This document shows, in pieces, positions 18,284-27,300 of a DNA stretch of 64,000 bases (within the stretch, counting starts at the first letter, position 1; each line of letters begins with the position of its first letter). The notes below the pieces were generated by a model. The model was not told the DNA's origin. It searched no databases and saw only the letters and a list, made by a program, of their open reading frames with translations. The translations under genes were made by a program, and so were the position numbers. The DNA is taken from positions 43,537 to 107,536 of the forward strand of contig JAJRXC010000002.1 of NCBI GenBank assembly GCA_024276495.1, read 5' to 3'. The DNA is from Actinomycetes bacterium. GTDB lineage: Bacteria; Actinomycetota; Acidimicrobiia; Acidimicrobiales; Aldehydirespiratoraceae.

Positions 18284-19429
18284 ATGCGCATCGGCGTCCT
18301 GTGCCACGATGGCATCGGCGGAAGCACCAGGGTCGCGACCGACCTCGCCGTCGGTCTCGCGGCCGGCGGGCACGATGTGCACCTCTTCGCCTACAGCCCA
18401 CCGTTCGGCCGCTGCACGGAGGAATCGGGCGTCACCGTCCACACGGTTCGGCCGTCGCGGCCCGGCGTGGACGATCGGTCGAGCCTCTACACCGAGTGGC
18501 TGACAGAGGAGATCCAGGCCCTCGTCGCGAGGATCATCGACGTCATCACCCGACAGGGCCTCGACGTCGTGCACTTCCACTACGCGGTCCCGTATGCGAC
18601 CGTCGTCGCCGAGCTCCGACGCCGGCTCGGCGACGACTGCCCGGCCACGGTCGGGACCCTGCACGGCACCGACGTGACCGCCCATGACCGGCTTCCGAAG
18701 CCGTCGCAGGACCGGCTCGTGGCGGCACTCTCCGACATCGACGCGCTGACCACGGTCTCGTCACACCACGCCGAGCTGTCCGACACGACGTTCGGTCTCC
18801 CCGTCACGCCGACCGTGATCCCCAACTTCGTCGACCTGGCCCGTTTCTCGCCCCGAACCGACCGCCGACCCGAACATCGCTTTGACACCACGGTGCCGAC
18901 CATCGTGCACGTGTCCAACTTCCGGCCCGTGAAGCGGGTGCAAGATGTCGTCGAGATCTTCGCCGGCGTGTGTCGGCTGGTCGACGCGGAGCTCTGGCTC
19001 GTGGGCGACGGCGAGGCGATGAGCGATGCCCGGCGTTGCGTCGCAGCGAACGGGCTCGACGGGTGTGTGCGTTTCTGGGGTGTCCAACCCGACGTCACCG
19101 AGATCCTCCCCCACGCCGATCTGATGCTCATAACGAGCCAGTACGAGAGCTTCTCGTTGGCCGCGCTCGAGGCGATGGCCTGCGGGGTGCCCGTGCTGGC
19201 AACCGATGTCGGCGGCCTTCCCGAGGTGCTGGCCTCCAGCGGCGCCGGGATGTTGTTCCCGGTCGGAGCCTGCGACGCCGCGATCGAGCTGGCCGGGGGC
19301 CTGCTCTCGGCGCCGGAACGACACCGCTCGATGGCGGCGGCCGCACGCGAACACGCCATGGGCTTCAGCGCGGAACGGGTGATCACCCAGTACGAGGATC
19401 TCTATCGTGAGCTGGCGGGCACGGCCTGA
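18284..19429 (+). CDS. bshA: GT4 glycosyltransferase, BshA-like
   Basis: A 381-residue GT-B glycosyltransferase, the normal length for BshA, which joins UDP-GlcNAc to L-malate in bacillithiol synthesis. BshA-type landmarks are the N-terminal GIGGS loop, HFHYAVPYA (97-105), TLHGTD (125-130), VIPNFVD, and the sugar-nucleotide loop ESFSLAALEAMACGVP. The ATG at 18284 is chosen over an upstream in-frame GTG because AAAGGGA lies just before it and the protein then begins MRIGVLC as in the family. The next genes are a BshB-like deacetylase and, convergently, a BshC-like protein. MshA of mycothiol synthesis is also GT4, but the HYAVPYA/LHGTD block fits BshA better. Confidence 0.72.
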   Translation: MRIGVLCHDGIGGSTRVATDLAVGLAAGGHDVHLFAYSPPFGRCTEESGVTVHTVRPSRPGVDDRSSLYTEWLTEEIQALVARIIDVITRQGLDVVHFHYAVPYATVVAELRRRLGDDCPATVGTLHGTDVTAHDRLPKPSQDRLVAALSDIDALTTVSSHHAELSDTTFGLPVTPTVIPNFVDLARFSPRTDRRPEHRFDTTVPTIVHVSNFRPVKRVQDVVEIFAGVCRLVDAELWLVGDGEAMSDARRCVAANGLDGCVRFWGVQPDVTEILPHADLMLITSQYESFSLAALEAMACGVPVLATDVGGLPEVLASSGAGMLFPVGACDAAIELAGGLLSAPERHRSMAAAAREHAMGFSAERVITQYEDLYRELAGTA

Positions 19430-19433
19430 AGTG

Positions 19434-20156
19434 ATGATCGACGCCCTCGACGTCCTGGCGTTCGCCCCGCATCCCGACGACGCCGAGATCGGCTGCGGGG
19501 GATCCCTGGCCCGGGCCGTGAAGGCCGGGCTTCGCGTCGGCATCGCCGATCTGACCGCGGCAGAGAAGTCTACTCGGGGAGATCCGCGGCGTCGACAGGA
19601 GGAGGCCGTGGCCGCGGCCGGGATCCTCGGCCTGACCGAACGGTTCGGCCTCGGCCTGCCCGACACCCGAGTCGGATCCGAGATCGGGCATCGAGACCTC
19701 GTCATCGAGGCGATCCGCCGCACCCGGCCCCGCGTCGTGTGGGCGCCGTACGGCCACGACCGCCACCCGGACCACGCGGCCACCGCGAAACTGGTCGCGG
19801 ACGCCGTCTTTCTCGCCGGTGTGGCCAAGGTCGCGACGGGACCACCCCATCGACCCTCACGCCTGTACCACTACATGATCCACCATCCCTTCCCGCCGAC
19901 GTTCATCAGCGACATCTCGGCCGTGTGGGAACAAAAGGCCGCCGCGATCGAAGCGTTCGAGAGCCAGTTCGGGCCCGACCCGGACGAGCCGGCCGGCGCC
20001 GTGCGCCGTCCGGGGTTCCTGCGCCACGTCGAAGCCCGGGCGATCCACTACGGCGCCATGATCGGGGTGACCCACGGGGAACCGTTCCACTGCGAAGGAC
20101 CGGTGGCGATGCCGCCGTTCGCCGACCCCGCACCGACGGGTTACTCGTCGTACTGA
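19434..20156 (+). CDS. bshB: PIG-L family deacetylase, BshB-like
   Basis: A 240-residue LmbE/PIG-L deacetylase. Zinc motif APHPDDAEIG (His13, Asp16) and GHDRHPDHAA (ligand His114). The short length and opening MIDALDVLAFAPHPDD match BshB1, which removes the acetyl group from GlcNAc-malate. The ATG at 19434 follows the bshA-like stop by four bases; GTG at 19431 or 19407 in the same frame are possible. The 3' end overlaps the convergent BshC-like gene by 16 bases. MshB or another GlcNAc-conjugate deacetylase cannot be excluded. Confidence 0.75.
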   Translation: MIDALDVLAFAPHPDDAEIGCGGSLARAVKAGLRVGIADLTAAEKSTRGDPRRRQEEAVAAAGILGLTERFGLGLPDTRVGSEIGHRDLVIEAIRRTRPRVVWAPYGHDRHPDHAATAKLVADAVFLAGVAKVATGPPHRPSRLYHYMIHHPFPPTFISDISAVWEQKAAAIEAFESQFGPDPDEPAGAVRRPGFLRHVEARAIHYGAMIGVTHGEPFHCEGPVAMPPFADPAPTGYSSY

Positions 20157-21310
20157 CCGCGAGACGACGAACCCGCCAGGTAGCGAAAGATCAAGCTGTC
20201 GAGCTCTCCGGGCACCGCATCGGCGCGGGGCCGGTCCATCGTGGCGAGGATCGGCACCGGTGTGGCGCCGAAGACCCGCCGGAGAACCTCGTTCATCACC
20301 AGCAGGTAGAGCGTCGAGCTCTTCCCGGCCACGAAGCCGCTGACCATGTCGTCGAGGAACAACGGGAAACTGACATCGAGACTCCACCGCCCCGCCTCGG
20401 CCAGCTCACCCAGTCCCAAACGCTCGGTACCGAGGTGAAACGAGTGCTCGTTCCCGCACTTGCAACGTGCGACCGCGTGGTGGTCGTGCGTGTCCACCCG
20501 GTGCGAGAGTCGGAGGCGCCGACCGTCGACCTCGCACGAGTGGTGCAACGGCAGATAGTCGTCGGGCAACGGCGTGACCTGCGGGTCGACGTCTCGCCGC
20601 CGCAACCCGGCGACGGCCTCGTTGAAGACGGCGATCACGTCGGGAAGCACGTTCAGCAGCGTCTCCACCCGCTCGACGACCGCGTCATGGCGCTGGCAGT
20701 CCGACAAGAGGAGCGGATGGGGCGCGCTGCCGTAGACCTCGGAGAGAAGGAAGTTCGAGAGGTCCAGGTTGAACTCGGCCAATGATCGATGGGAACCGTC
20801 GAAGAACCACGCCCGCAGCCTCTCGAATCGGGCCTTCGCCCCGTCGACACGCAGCTCCGACCGGCGGAGATGGGTGGCGACCGTGTCGATCGCGCGGCGC
20901 AACACGTCGCCGTCGACCGTCGCGTACCGGAGCTCGACATCTCTCGTACCCGGCGCCAGCACACTCACGGCACCCTTCTTGCCGGCCGGCGGCCACGCGA
21001 GCTTGCTCATGAGGTTGTCGGCGCCGGCTCGATCGGTGTCGACCCACAAGAAGAACGGGAAGAGCGAATCGTTCTCTCTCAGCTGCCCCAGCACCTCGAC
21101 CTTCTCCAGCACCGAGCGCCGATAGTCGACATAGATCTGCTGACCGGAGCAGACGAGCCTGGCGTCGCCCGCGCCGAGCCGATCGGCCAGTTCCGGCCGG
21201 GTCGGCGCCTCGAGCGCGGCGACAAAGGAATCGGTTGCCACGTGCACCCCCTCGTCGGCCAGGAAGGCGACGCCGTCCGCTGTCTCCAGGAGGTCGCCGA
21301 GGGCTCTCAC
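20141..21310 (-). CDS. BshC-like protein (putative cysteine-adding enzyme)
   Basis: A 389-residue protein with distant resemblance to BshC, the enzyme that adds cysteine to GlcN-malate. Shared features are VCSGQQIYVDY (GQQ at 56-58), FPFFLWVDTD (84-93) in place of the usual PvFWiasEDhD, and a C-terminal FVAGKSSTLYLLVMNEVL followed by PVPI. It is shorter than the roughly 540 residues of typical BshC and carries an extra CKCGNEHSFH (283-292) that looks metal-binding. The GTG at 21310 overlaps the PIG-L gene stop (GTGA), making it the last gene of that operon. The assignment depends partly on the bshAB-like neighbours. Confidence 0.55.
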   Translation of the reverse strand: MRALGDLLETADGVAFLADEGVHVATDSFVAALEAPTRPELADRLGAGDARLVCSGQQIYVDYRRSVLEKVEVLGQLRENDSLFPFFLWVDTDRAGADNLMSKLAWPPAGKKGAVSVLAPGTRDVELRYATVDGDVLRRAIDTVATHLRRSELRVDGAKARFERLRAWFFDGSHRSLAEFNLDLSNFLLSEVYGSAPHPLLLSDCQRHDAVVERVETLLNVLPDVIAVFNEAVAGLRRRDVDPQVTPLPDDYLPLHHSCEVDGRRLRLSHRVDTHDHHAVARCKCGNEHSFHLGTERLGLGELAEAGRWSLDVSFPLFLDDMVSGFVAGKSSTLYLLVMNEVLRRVFGATPVPILATMDRPRADAVPGELDSLIFRYLAGSSSRGQYDE

Positions 21311-24300
21311 GGCTCCTCTCCCGCCGCCGCCAGCTTCTCGACCAACAGGCGGATCACCCGATCGGACATGTCGGGGTCGTGATGCATCAGGTTCCGGAAG
21401 TGGGGTCCTTCCATGACCAGCAGGTGAACGTCGCCGCGGGCCCGCATCGACGCCGTGCGGGTCATCGAGCCGAGGACCTGGAGCTCCCCGATGGCGTCGC
21501 CGGCCGTCGCCCGGGAGATGACCTGCTCGGGCCTTCCCGCCATGGCCTTGACGATCTCGACCTCTCCGGAGACCACGATGTACATCTCGTCGCCGTCGTC
21601 TCCTTGACGGCACAGATGATCACCGTCTGTCACCCACCGCTCCGACAGGATCCGGGCGATCTGCTGGAGCTGGAGCTCGTCCATCGCGGAGAAGAGCGAG
21701 ACGTCGCGCAGGACGCTCGCCCGGGCGAGCAGCGTCGCGGCGGGAACCGCGAGCAGGTTGGCGAACAAGCGGAAGGCCCCGGGCACGCCGGCGGGCAGCT
21801 GGCGAAAGAAGGAGTACGCCACATAGACGAAGGTGCCCCGCCCGTGGGCGGTCAAGAGGAGCCCACCGGCGCGCGGGTCCTCACCCGGGTCGTGACAGGC
21901 CAGCAGTGGAAGATAGCGGCGGTCCCACTCGCCCATGAAGTACATGCCCCGGTCGTGGACCCATCCGTCGAAGTCGGTCCCGGTGATCTCGTTGGGCTGA
22001 TGGAACAAGAAGTGGTCCGGTTCGAGGATCGTGACCGGTGCGTCCTCGCGGGTCACCCGGTCGTGGGGTTGACGGAAACGCCACGGATACGGCGCGTGCT
22101 CGGCGTTTCCGTAGTCGTATCCCTGGTACTGCACGATCAGGGTCCCGCCCTGTTCGACATGGTCGAGGAAACGTGCCGCGTTGTTTCTCAGGGCGGCGTT
22201 CATGAGATAGGCGTTGGGGCCGATGACGATCGCGTCGAACTCCTCGAGATCGCGATACGCGATGTCGTCGTCGCTCAGCACCTCCAGATCGAGACCGAAG
22301 CCGCCGAGCGCCGCCACCACCGACTCCGCCGCGCCGCGGACATAGCCGTAGCGCAGCCCGGGGACGAAGGTTGCCTCGATCAGGTGGACGTCGTCGACGG
22401 CCGGCGACGTGACGAACTGCTCGCGCACACAACTCGACCCATCGACGGGTCCCTGGTGCCCGGGGCCGCCCATCCTCACCGGATGCAGCACGACGTCGTA
22501 GTCACGCGAGTCGCAGCGCACGACATAACGAAGCCGATGCGCGCCGGCGGGTGCGCCGGCCGGGACCGTGACCGTGAACACCACCGTGCGCGCGTCGCCG
22601 TCGGGACCCAACACCAGCGCGACATCGGACGGTTCGACCTTCCACCCGGGGGGCGCCTCCAGACGGACGACACCTTCGACGCCGGCGAGCTCCGGGTCGG
22701 CCGACACGACGGCTCGCAGCTCGAGGCGCTGCTCGGATCCGCTCACCGGGAGGATCTCGCGGCTGCGTTCCGGGTGCAACGAGATGGGCGGCACGACCGC
22801 GATCGGGAGCTCCCGGAAGCCGCCGGCATAGCCTTCGCGGGCGATGACGGGCGCCCGCAGGGTCAACTCGTGGGAGCCGACGGAGACCCGGCACCGGGCC
22901 TCGACGAGTGGTTCGTCGAAGGGCCGACCGGCGGGCTCGCCGTCGGGCCAGTGGTACCGGTACTGCTCGCGGGGCGTCTTCAGCCAGTACGGGCAGGCCA
23001 GCTCGGCATCGAGGGGAACGGCCATCTCGTACTCGACCGCCTCCTCGAGATCGCCGTGACCGGCCGGGTCGACGGGATGCACGTGCCAGCCGTCGGGCCG
23101 ACGAAACGACAACGGCCCGGTGGTGACCGGTTCGCCCTGCGGGTTCCACAGTCGGACCCGGACCCGCACCTGGCGCCCCGGCGTGACCTGGGCGGTGTCG
23201 GCCAGGCACTCCAGCTCGAGGCCCAGACACCGGCCGGCGACCTCATCGAACTCGTCCGCCTTGCGTCGGAGATACGCCGCCAGGGCGTGGCGCCGGTCGT
23301 CGTCGGGCGCCGCGTCCGCCAAGCCGGTGTGCAGTCGTCGGAGCAACGACGCGGCTTCCAGCACGGCGGTGCCGCTCTCGTCGGGATGGTCGGGTCGGTA
23401 CCGGGTGAACGCGGTGCCCGCGAGGGCCACCACCTCTTCGAGACCGGCCCGCAGGGCCGCCGATCCGTCTCCCGGATAGTCGGCGAGCCCGGCGAGGGTC
23501 GGATCCGAGCCGTCGTGGAATCCGGCGCCGTCCCCGGGGTCGGCGCCCGCCGTGCCCTCGGCCGGGGCGTAGTAGTAGAAGAACGGTGTCTTCTCCGGAA
23601 CGAACCCCATCGCCTGGGTTCGGTGGTTGTTGAACCCGATCCACGCCTGTTCCTGGAAGGTCCGACTGGCGATCGGGTCGAACTCGCCCGAGTCGATGCG
23701 AACGAACCCGGCGGCCTCGAGGTCGGGGCGGTGGGCACCGACGTCGCCGCCCTCCTCGCCCGGCTGCCAGTCGCCGCCCGTCGAGAAGAAGAGCTTCTCG
23801 GGTCGCCACGGCACCGACCCCTGGTCACGCAGCTCCGGGAACTTCGAAGGGTCGCCGGCGGCCGCGAACGCGTCGGCGGTGACGAGACCCACGGCCTGAT
23901 GGTGTCCGTGGCCGTCCGACTCGGCCCGGCCGGTCCAACGCCCGACGACGATCTGGGGCTGCACGGACCTGATCGCCCGCACGACTTCTCTCGTGACATC
24001 GTGGCGGCCACCCCACTTGGCCAGGGTCTCCTCGCCGGTCTTGCTGTAGCCGAAGTCGTAGAACGGGCCGAAACGGGCCTCGCCACCGTCGACCCGTCGC
24101 ACATCGAGGCTCTCCCAGCTCCGGTAGATCCCGAGCCGTTCCTGGGTGTGCGGACCCAACCGGTTCTGGCCGCCCTCGCCGCGCGTCGCCGACCAGTAGA
24201 CGATCCGGACCCCGAGCTTGCGGGCGGCATAGGTCATCAGCCCGACGTCCTCGTCGTCGGGGTGCGCCCCGATGTGCAGGATGGTTCCGGCCATGCCCAG

Positions 24301-24357
24301 GCCGCGCAGCCGGTAGATCAGGTCGATCTGTCGGTTGTGGGCGTCGTGCGCGATCAC
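21307..24357 (-). CDS. PIG-L deacetylase fused to a cyclic-nucleotide-binding domain
   Basis: A 1016-residue multidomain protein. The N-terminal PIG-L/LmbE domain has AHPDDED at 31-37 (zinc ligands His32 and Asp35) and DGHGHHQAVG near 148-157. From about 330 to 620 come two beta-sandwich regions of NEW3 type. At about 640-830 is a glutamine-amidotransferase-like Rossmann region (EEFDAIVIGPNAYL, QGGTLIVQYQG). Residues 877-1016 are a CRP-type cyclic-nucleotide-binding domain whose phosphate cassette GELQVLGSMTRTAS retains the Glu and Arg needed for cAMP. There is no signal peptide. GTG at 24357 is preceded by GGAGG at good spacing. It lies between the dioxygenase-fusion gene and the BshC-like gene. 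Confidence 0.85.
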   Translation of the reverse strand: MIAHDAHNRQIDLIYRLRGLGMAGTILHIGAHPDDEDVGLMTYAARKLGVRIVYWSATRGEGGQNRLGPHTQERLGIYRSWESLDVRRVDGGEARFGPFYDFGYSKTGEETLAKWGGRHDVTREVVRAIRSVQPQIVVGRWTGRAESDGHGHHQAVGLVTADAFAAAGDPSKFPELRDQGSVPWRPEKLFFSTGGDWQPGEEGGDVGAHRPDLEAAGFVRIDSGEFDPIASRTFQEQAWIGFNNHRTQAMGFVPEKTPFFYYYAPAEGTAGADPGDGAGFHDGSDPTLAGLADYPGDGSAALRAGLEEVVALAGTAFTRYRPDHPDESGTAVLEAASLLRRLHTGLADAAPDDDRRHALAAYLRRKADEFDEVAGRCLGLELECLADTAQVTPGRQVRVRVRLWNPQGEPVTTGPLSFRRPDGWHVHPVDPAGHGDLEEAVEYEMAVPLDAELACPYWLKTPREQYRYHWPDGEPAGRPFDEPLVEARCRVSVGSHELTLRAPVIAREGYAGGFRELPIAVVPPISLHPERSREILPVSGSEQRLELRAVVSADPELAGVEGVVRLEAPPGWKVEPSDVALVLGPDGDARTVVFTVTVPAGAPAGAHRLRYVVRCDSRDYDVVLHPVRMGGPGHQGPVDGSSCVREQFVTSPAVDDVHLIEATFVPGLRYGYVRGAAESVVAALGGFGLDLEVLSDDDIAYRDLEEFDAIVIGPNAYLMNAALRNNAARFLDHVEQGGTLIVQYQGYDYGNAEHAPYPWRFRQPHDRVTREDAPVTILEPDHFLFHQPNEITGTDFDGWVHDRGMYFMGEWDRRYLPLLACHDPGEDPRAGGLLLTAHGRGTFVYVAYSFFRQLPAGVPGAFRLFANLLAVPAATLLARASVLRDVSLFSAMDELQLQQIARILSERWVTDGDHLCRQGDDGDEMYIVVSGEVEIVKAMAGRPEQVISRATAGDAIGELQVLGSMTRTASMRARGDVHLLVMEGPHFRNLMHHDPDMSDRVIRLLVEKLAAAGEEP

Positions 24358-24379
24358 GGTTCGACCTCCGCGGGCCCGG

Positions 24380-27300
24380 TCACGTGGGGTGGTCGAGCCA
24401 GAGGCTGACGACTCCCGACAGCAGCCGCGAGTGGTAGTCGGCGAGGATGCGGGGCACGCCCTCGATCGCCGCCATCAACCGGTGACCTCCTGATCGGATC
24501 GTGTCGCGCTCGAGCTCCTCGAAGACCATCACGCCCCGTCGCAGCGCGGCTTTGACCTCCGCGAGGTAGCGCCGATCCTCGGCGTGGAGCAGGTCGCAGT
24601 ACTCCCGGAGCAGCTTGGCGGTCGGATCATCGGTGTCGGCTCCGCGTTCGACGATGTCGTCGATCCGTCGTTGGATCTCTCCGCTGAGCCGTCGGATCGT
24701 GTCGGCTTCCTCCCCGTCACGGATCCGGGCCAGTTCGGTGGCCATCCATCGCACGTCGCGGTCCGACGTGCAGAACCCGCTGGTGACGGCCCAGAGATCC
24801 TCGAGGGCGTCGCCGGTGGTTCCGGCCAGATAGTTCACCATGAACCGGTCGTGGGTCTCGAGCAGGTACTGGAACTTGATCGGCGGGAAGGCGGTGGGGT
24901 CGTCGTCGCCGATGATCGTCTGATCCTTCAGGCCGTAGTCCTGTTGCAGTGCGTTCTCCATCTCCACGACGCGGTACAGGAACCGGATCCAGGCCCGGTA
25001 GGCATCGGCCAGCGACATCGAGCGTAGCCCGTCGGGGGCGACGACGGTGCCCCACTCCTGTCCGAAGTGCAGACGCCGGACGACGCCGAGCTCGTACATG
25101 CCGAGCATCGAGTCGACCTCGGGGTTCACATGGTGGAGGACCTTGCGGTACGCCGCGGTCCCGTCCATGCCGGCATAGGCCTGGATGATCTTGAACCCAC
25201 CGGGATGGAGATGACCGAACGTGTTCATGTCGTAGACGCGGCCGTCGATGACCATCCAGTATCCGTCGTCGGGATTGTTGCGAACGACGACCTCGGACGC
25301 CGGGATCGTCGTCGCCGCGTCGATGTGCGATCCCGTGTAGGTGGTGAAGATGTCCTGGAGGTAGCGCTCCTCGCCGACGAGCCGGTAGAGCACGGACCGT
25401 ACGCGTTCCTCGCGTCCGTCGTCGGGACCCTCGTCGAAACGGTCCACGACCGCCTCGAGCGCGGTCATCACCGAGCCGGCGAACCCGGTGCGACCACACA
25501 CGTAGAAGTGGGCACCCTCACCGCCGTCGGCTCGGCTCCGCAGCATCCGCCACAACATCTCGGCGTTGTCGTCGCGGAGGATCTCGTCGCCGATGTGGCG
25601 GGCCTCCCCCGGCTCGAAACGAAAACCGCCCCCGTCGCCTTCCGGCTCGAACCGGATCTCGACCGGGTCGCGGGAGAAGGCGGCCCGGACCTGGAGTCGC
25701 CCTTGGGCGACCGCCGACTCGAGCTCGGCGCGGTAGAGCAGCTCGTGTCGGGTCCGGCTTCCGACGAAGAGCCAGTTCTCGCCGCCACTGTCGTGGGCGG
25801 CCCGCTCGTGGACGAAGCTCCGGAACGGCGCGATGCCGGTCCCCCCGGCGAACATGACGATCGGCGTGGTCGGATCCGCCGGCAGGCCGAATCGGGGAGG
25901 ATGCACGACCCGCAGCGACACGTCGGTTCGCGTCTCGCCGTCGACCGCGGCGGGTGACCCGAGAAACGACGATGCGGTCCCGAACCGGTGATGGGCCGCC
26001 GACAGGGCGGTGTCGTCCGTCTCGTACTGCAGGCGGCCGACCGTCAAGGTGAGCTCCTCCGCGCCGTCGAGCGACTGCGGATCCATCGTGGAGGAGATCG
26101 AGTACATCCGAAACGACTCCATCGGCACGACCCGGCAGATGTGCTCGGCCTGTCCCGGATGGACCTTCCAGAGCCGTTTCGGGTCGAACCCGGCCGCGGT
26201 CAACATCTCGAGCAGATCCCACAGCTCCCATTGATCCTCGGCCCGGGACTCGATGATGCGCCGCAGTCTGCCGTTGTGGCTCGCCGCATGGAGGATCTTC
26301 GCGGTCTCCCGGCCCACGGGTCGGATGTGGCCGAACCGGAGCAGGGTCCGCAGCGGGAGCGTGGTCGTGCCCTCGTGGCCGACCCGCAGGTCGACCGCGT
26401 CACGCCACTCGCCGGTGAGGATCACTTCCTCGGAGCCGGTGGCCCGCAAGGCGGTCAACGTCCTGTCGACGAGCGCCGGTCGGTTCTCGGGTAGCACCGC
26501 GCAACGGTCGCCGGGGGCGTAGCGCATACCCGTTCCCGTCACGTCGAAAACGACCCGGGTGACCGTCTTGTCCGGGTCGCCGTCGGGGTTGACCAGCTCG
26601 ACCTCCGTGATCGCGGCGGGATGGCCGGGTCGGGGAAGCGCCCGCTCACGTTCCTCGTGTGAGCGGGTCAGCTCGTCGACCGCGAGATCCCAGACCCGAT
26701 CGGCGAACGAACCGCTGAAACCGCCGATCGTGACACTCCGGCCGACCTTGAAGGCGAGGTCGAGATAGCCGTAGGCCTTGATCTTGTGCTGGGTCAGGAA
26801 GCCGCCGTCGCCGGCGTAGGCGATCGCGGCCTCCTTGTAGATGCCTTCGAGCACCGGATCGGCGATCCGCTCGACATGGTCGGCAACCGACACCTCGCCG
26901 AGGGCATCGAAGAAGTCCCGCCAGTGCTGCGGATACCAGGACCGCATCTGCAGCATCTCCTTGCCCAGATGGGTGTCGTAGGCATGGCGGCCGAAGAACG
27001 TGTCGAGCATGTGGAACGCGGGCGCGCCCACGCCGCTCGGTCCGACGGTTCCCTCGGCGATCGGCACCGCGAACGGGGCGACCGTCTTCGCCCACACGAC
27101 CGGGTCGACGAACGTGTCGCTGTACGGGTTGGGGTTCAGCGCCATGAACGTCTTGGTCCCGAACTGTTGGATCGCCTCGGTGATCGAGATCAGATCGCGT
27201 TTGAGCGCCTCGGTGTCGTCTCGAAGGGCGGCTTCCTGGCAGCGCACGATCGCTCCGAGGAGCGGCCCCATCTCGTAGTGGGCCTCGACCTGCATGAGGT

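Noticed and set aside
18284..20156. Reading the GT4/deacetylase pair as mycothiol genes mshA/mshB
   Set aside because: The HFHYAVPYA/LHGTD signature, the short deacetylase and the nearby BshC-like gene fit the bacillithiol-type enzymes better. It is not fully excluded without profile searches.
21235..24408. Very long plus-strand open frame (over 1000 codons) opposite the PIG-L gene
   Set aside because: It is an antisense shadow of high-GC codon bias. Its translation has no domain motif, while the minus strand encodes clear PIG-L and cNMP-binding motifs.
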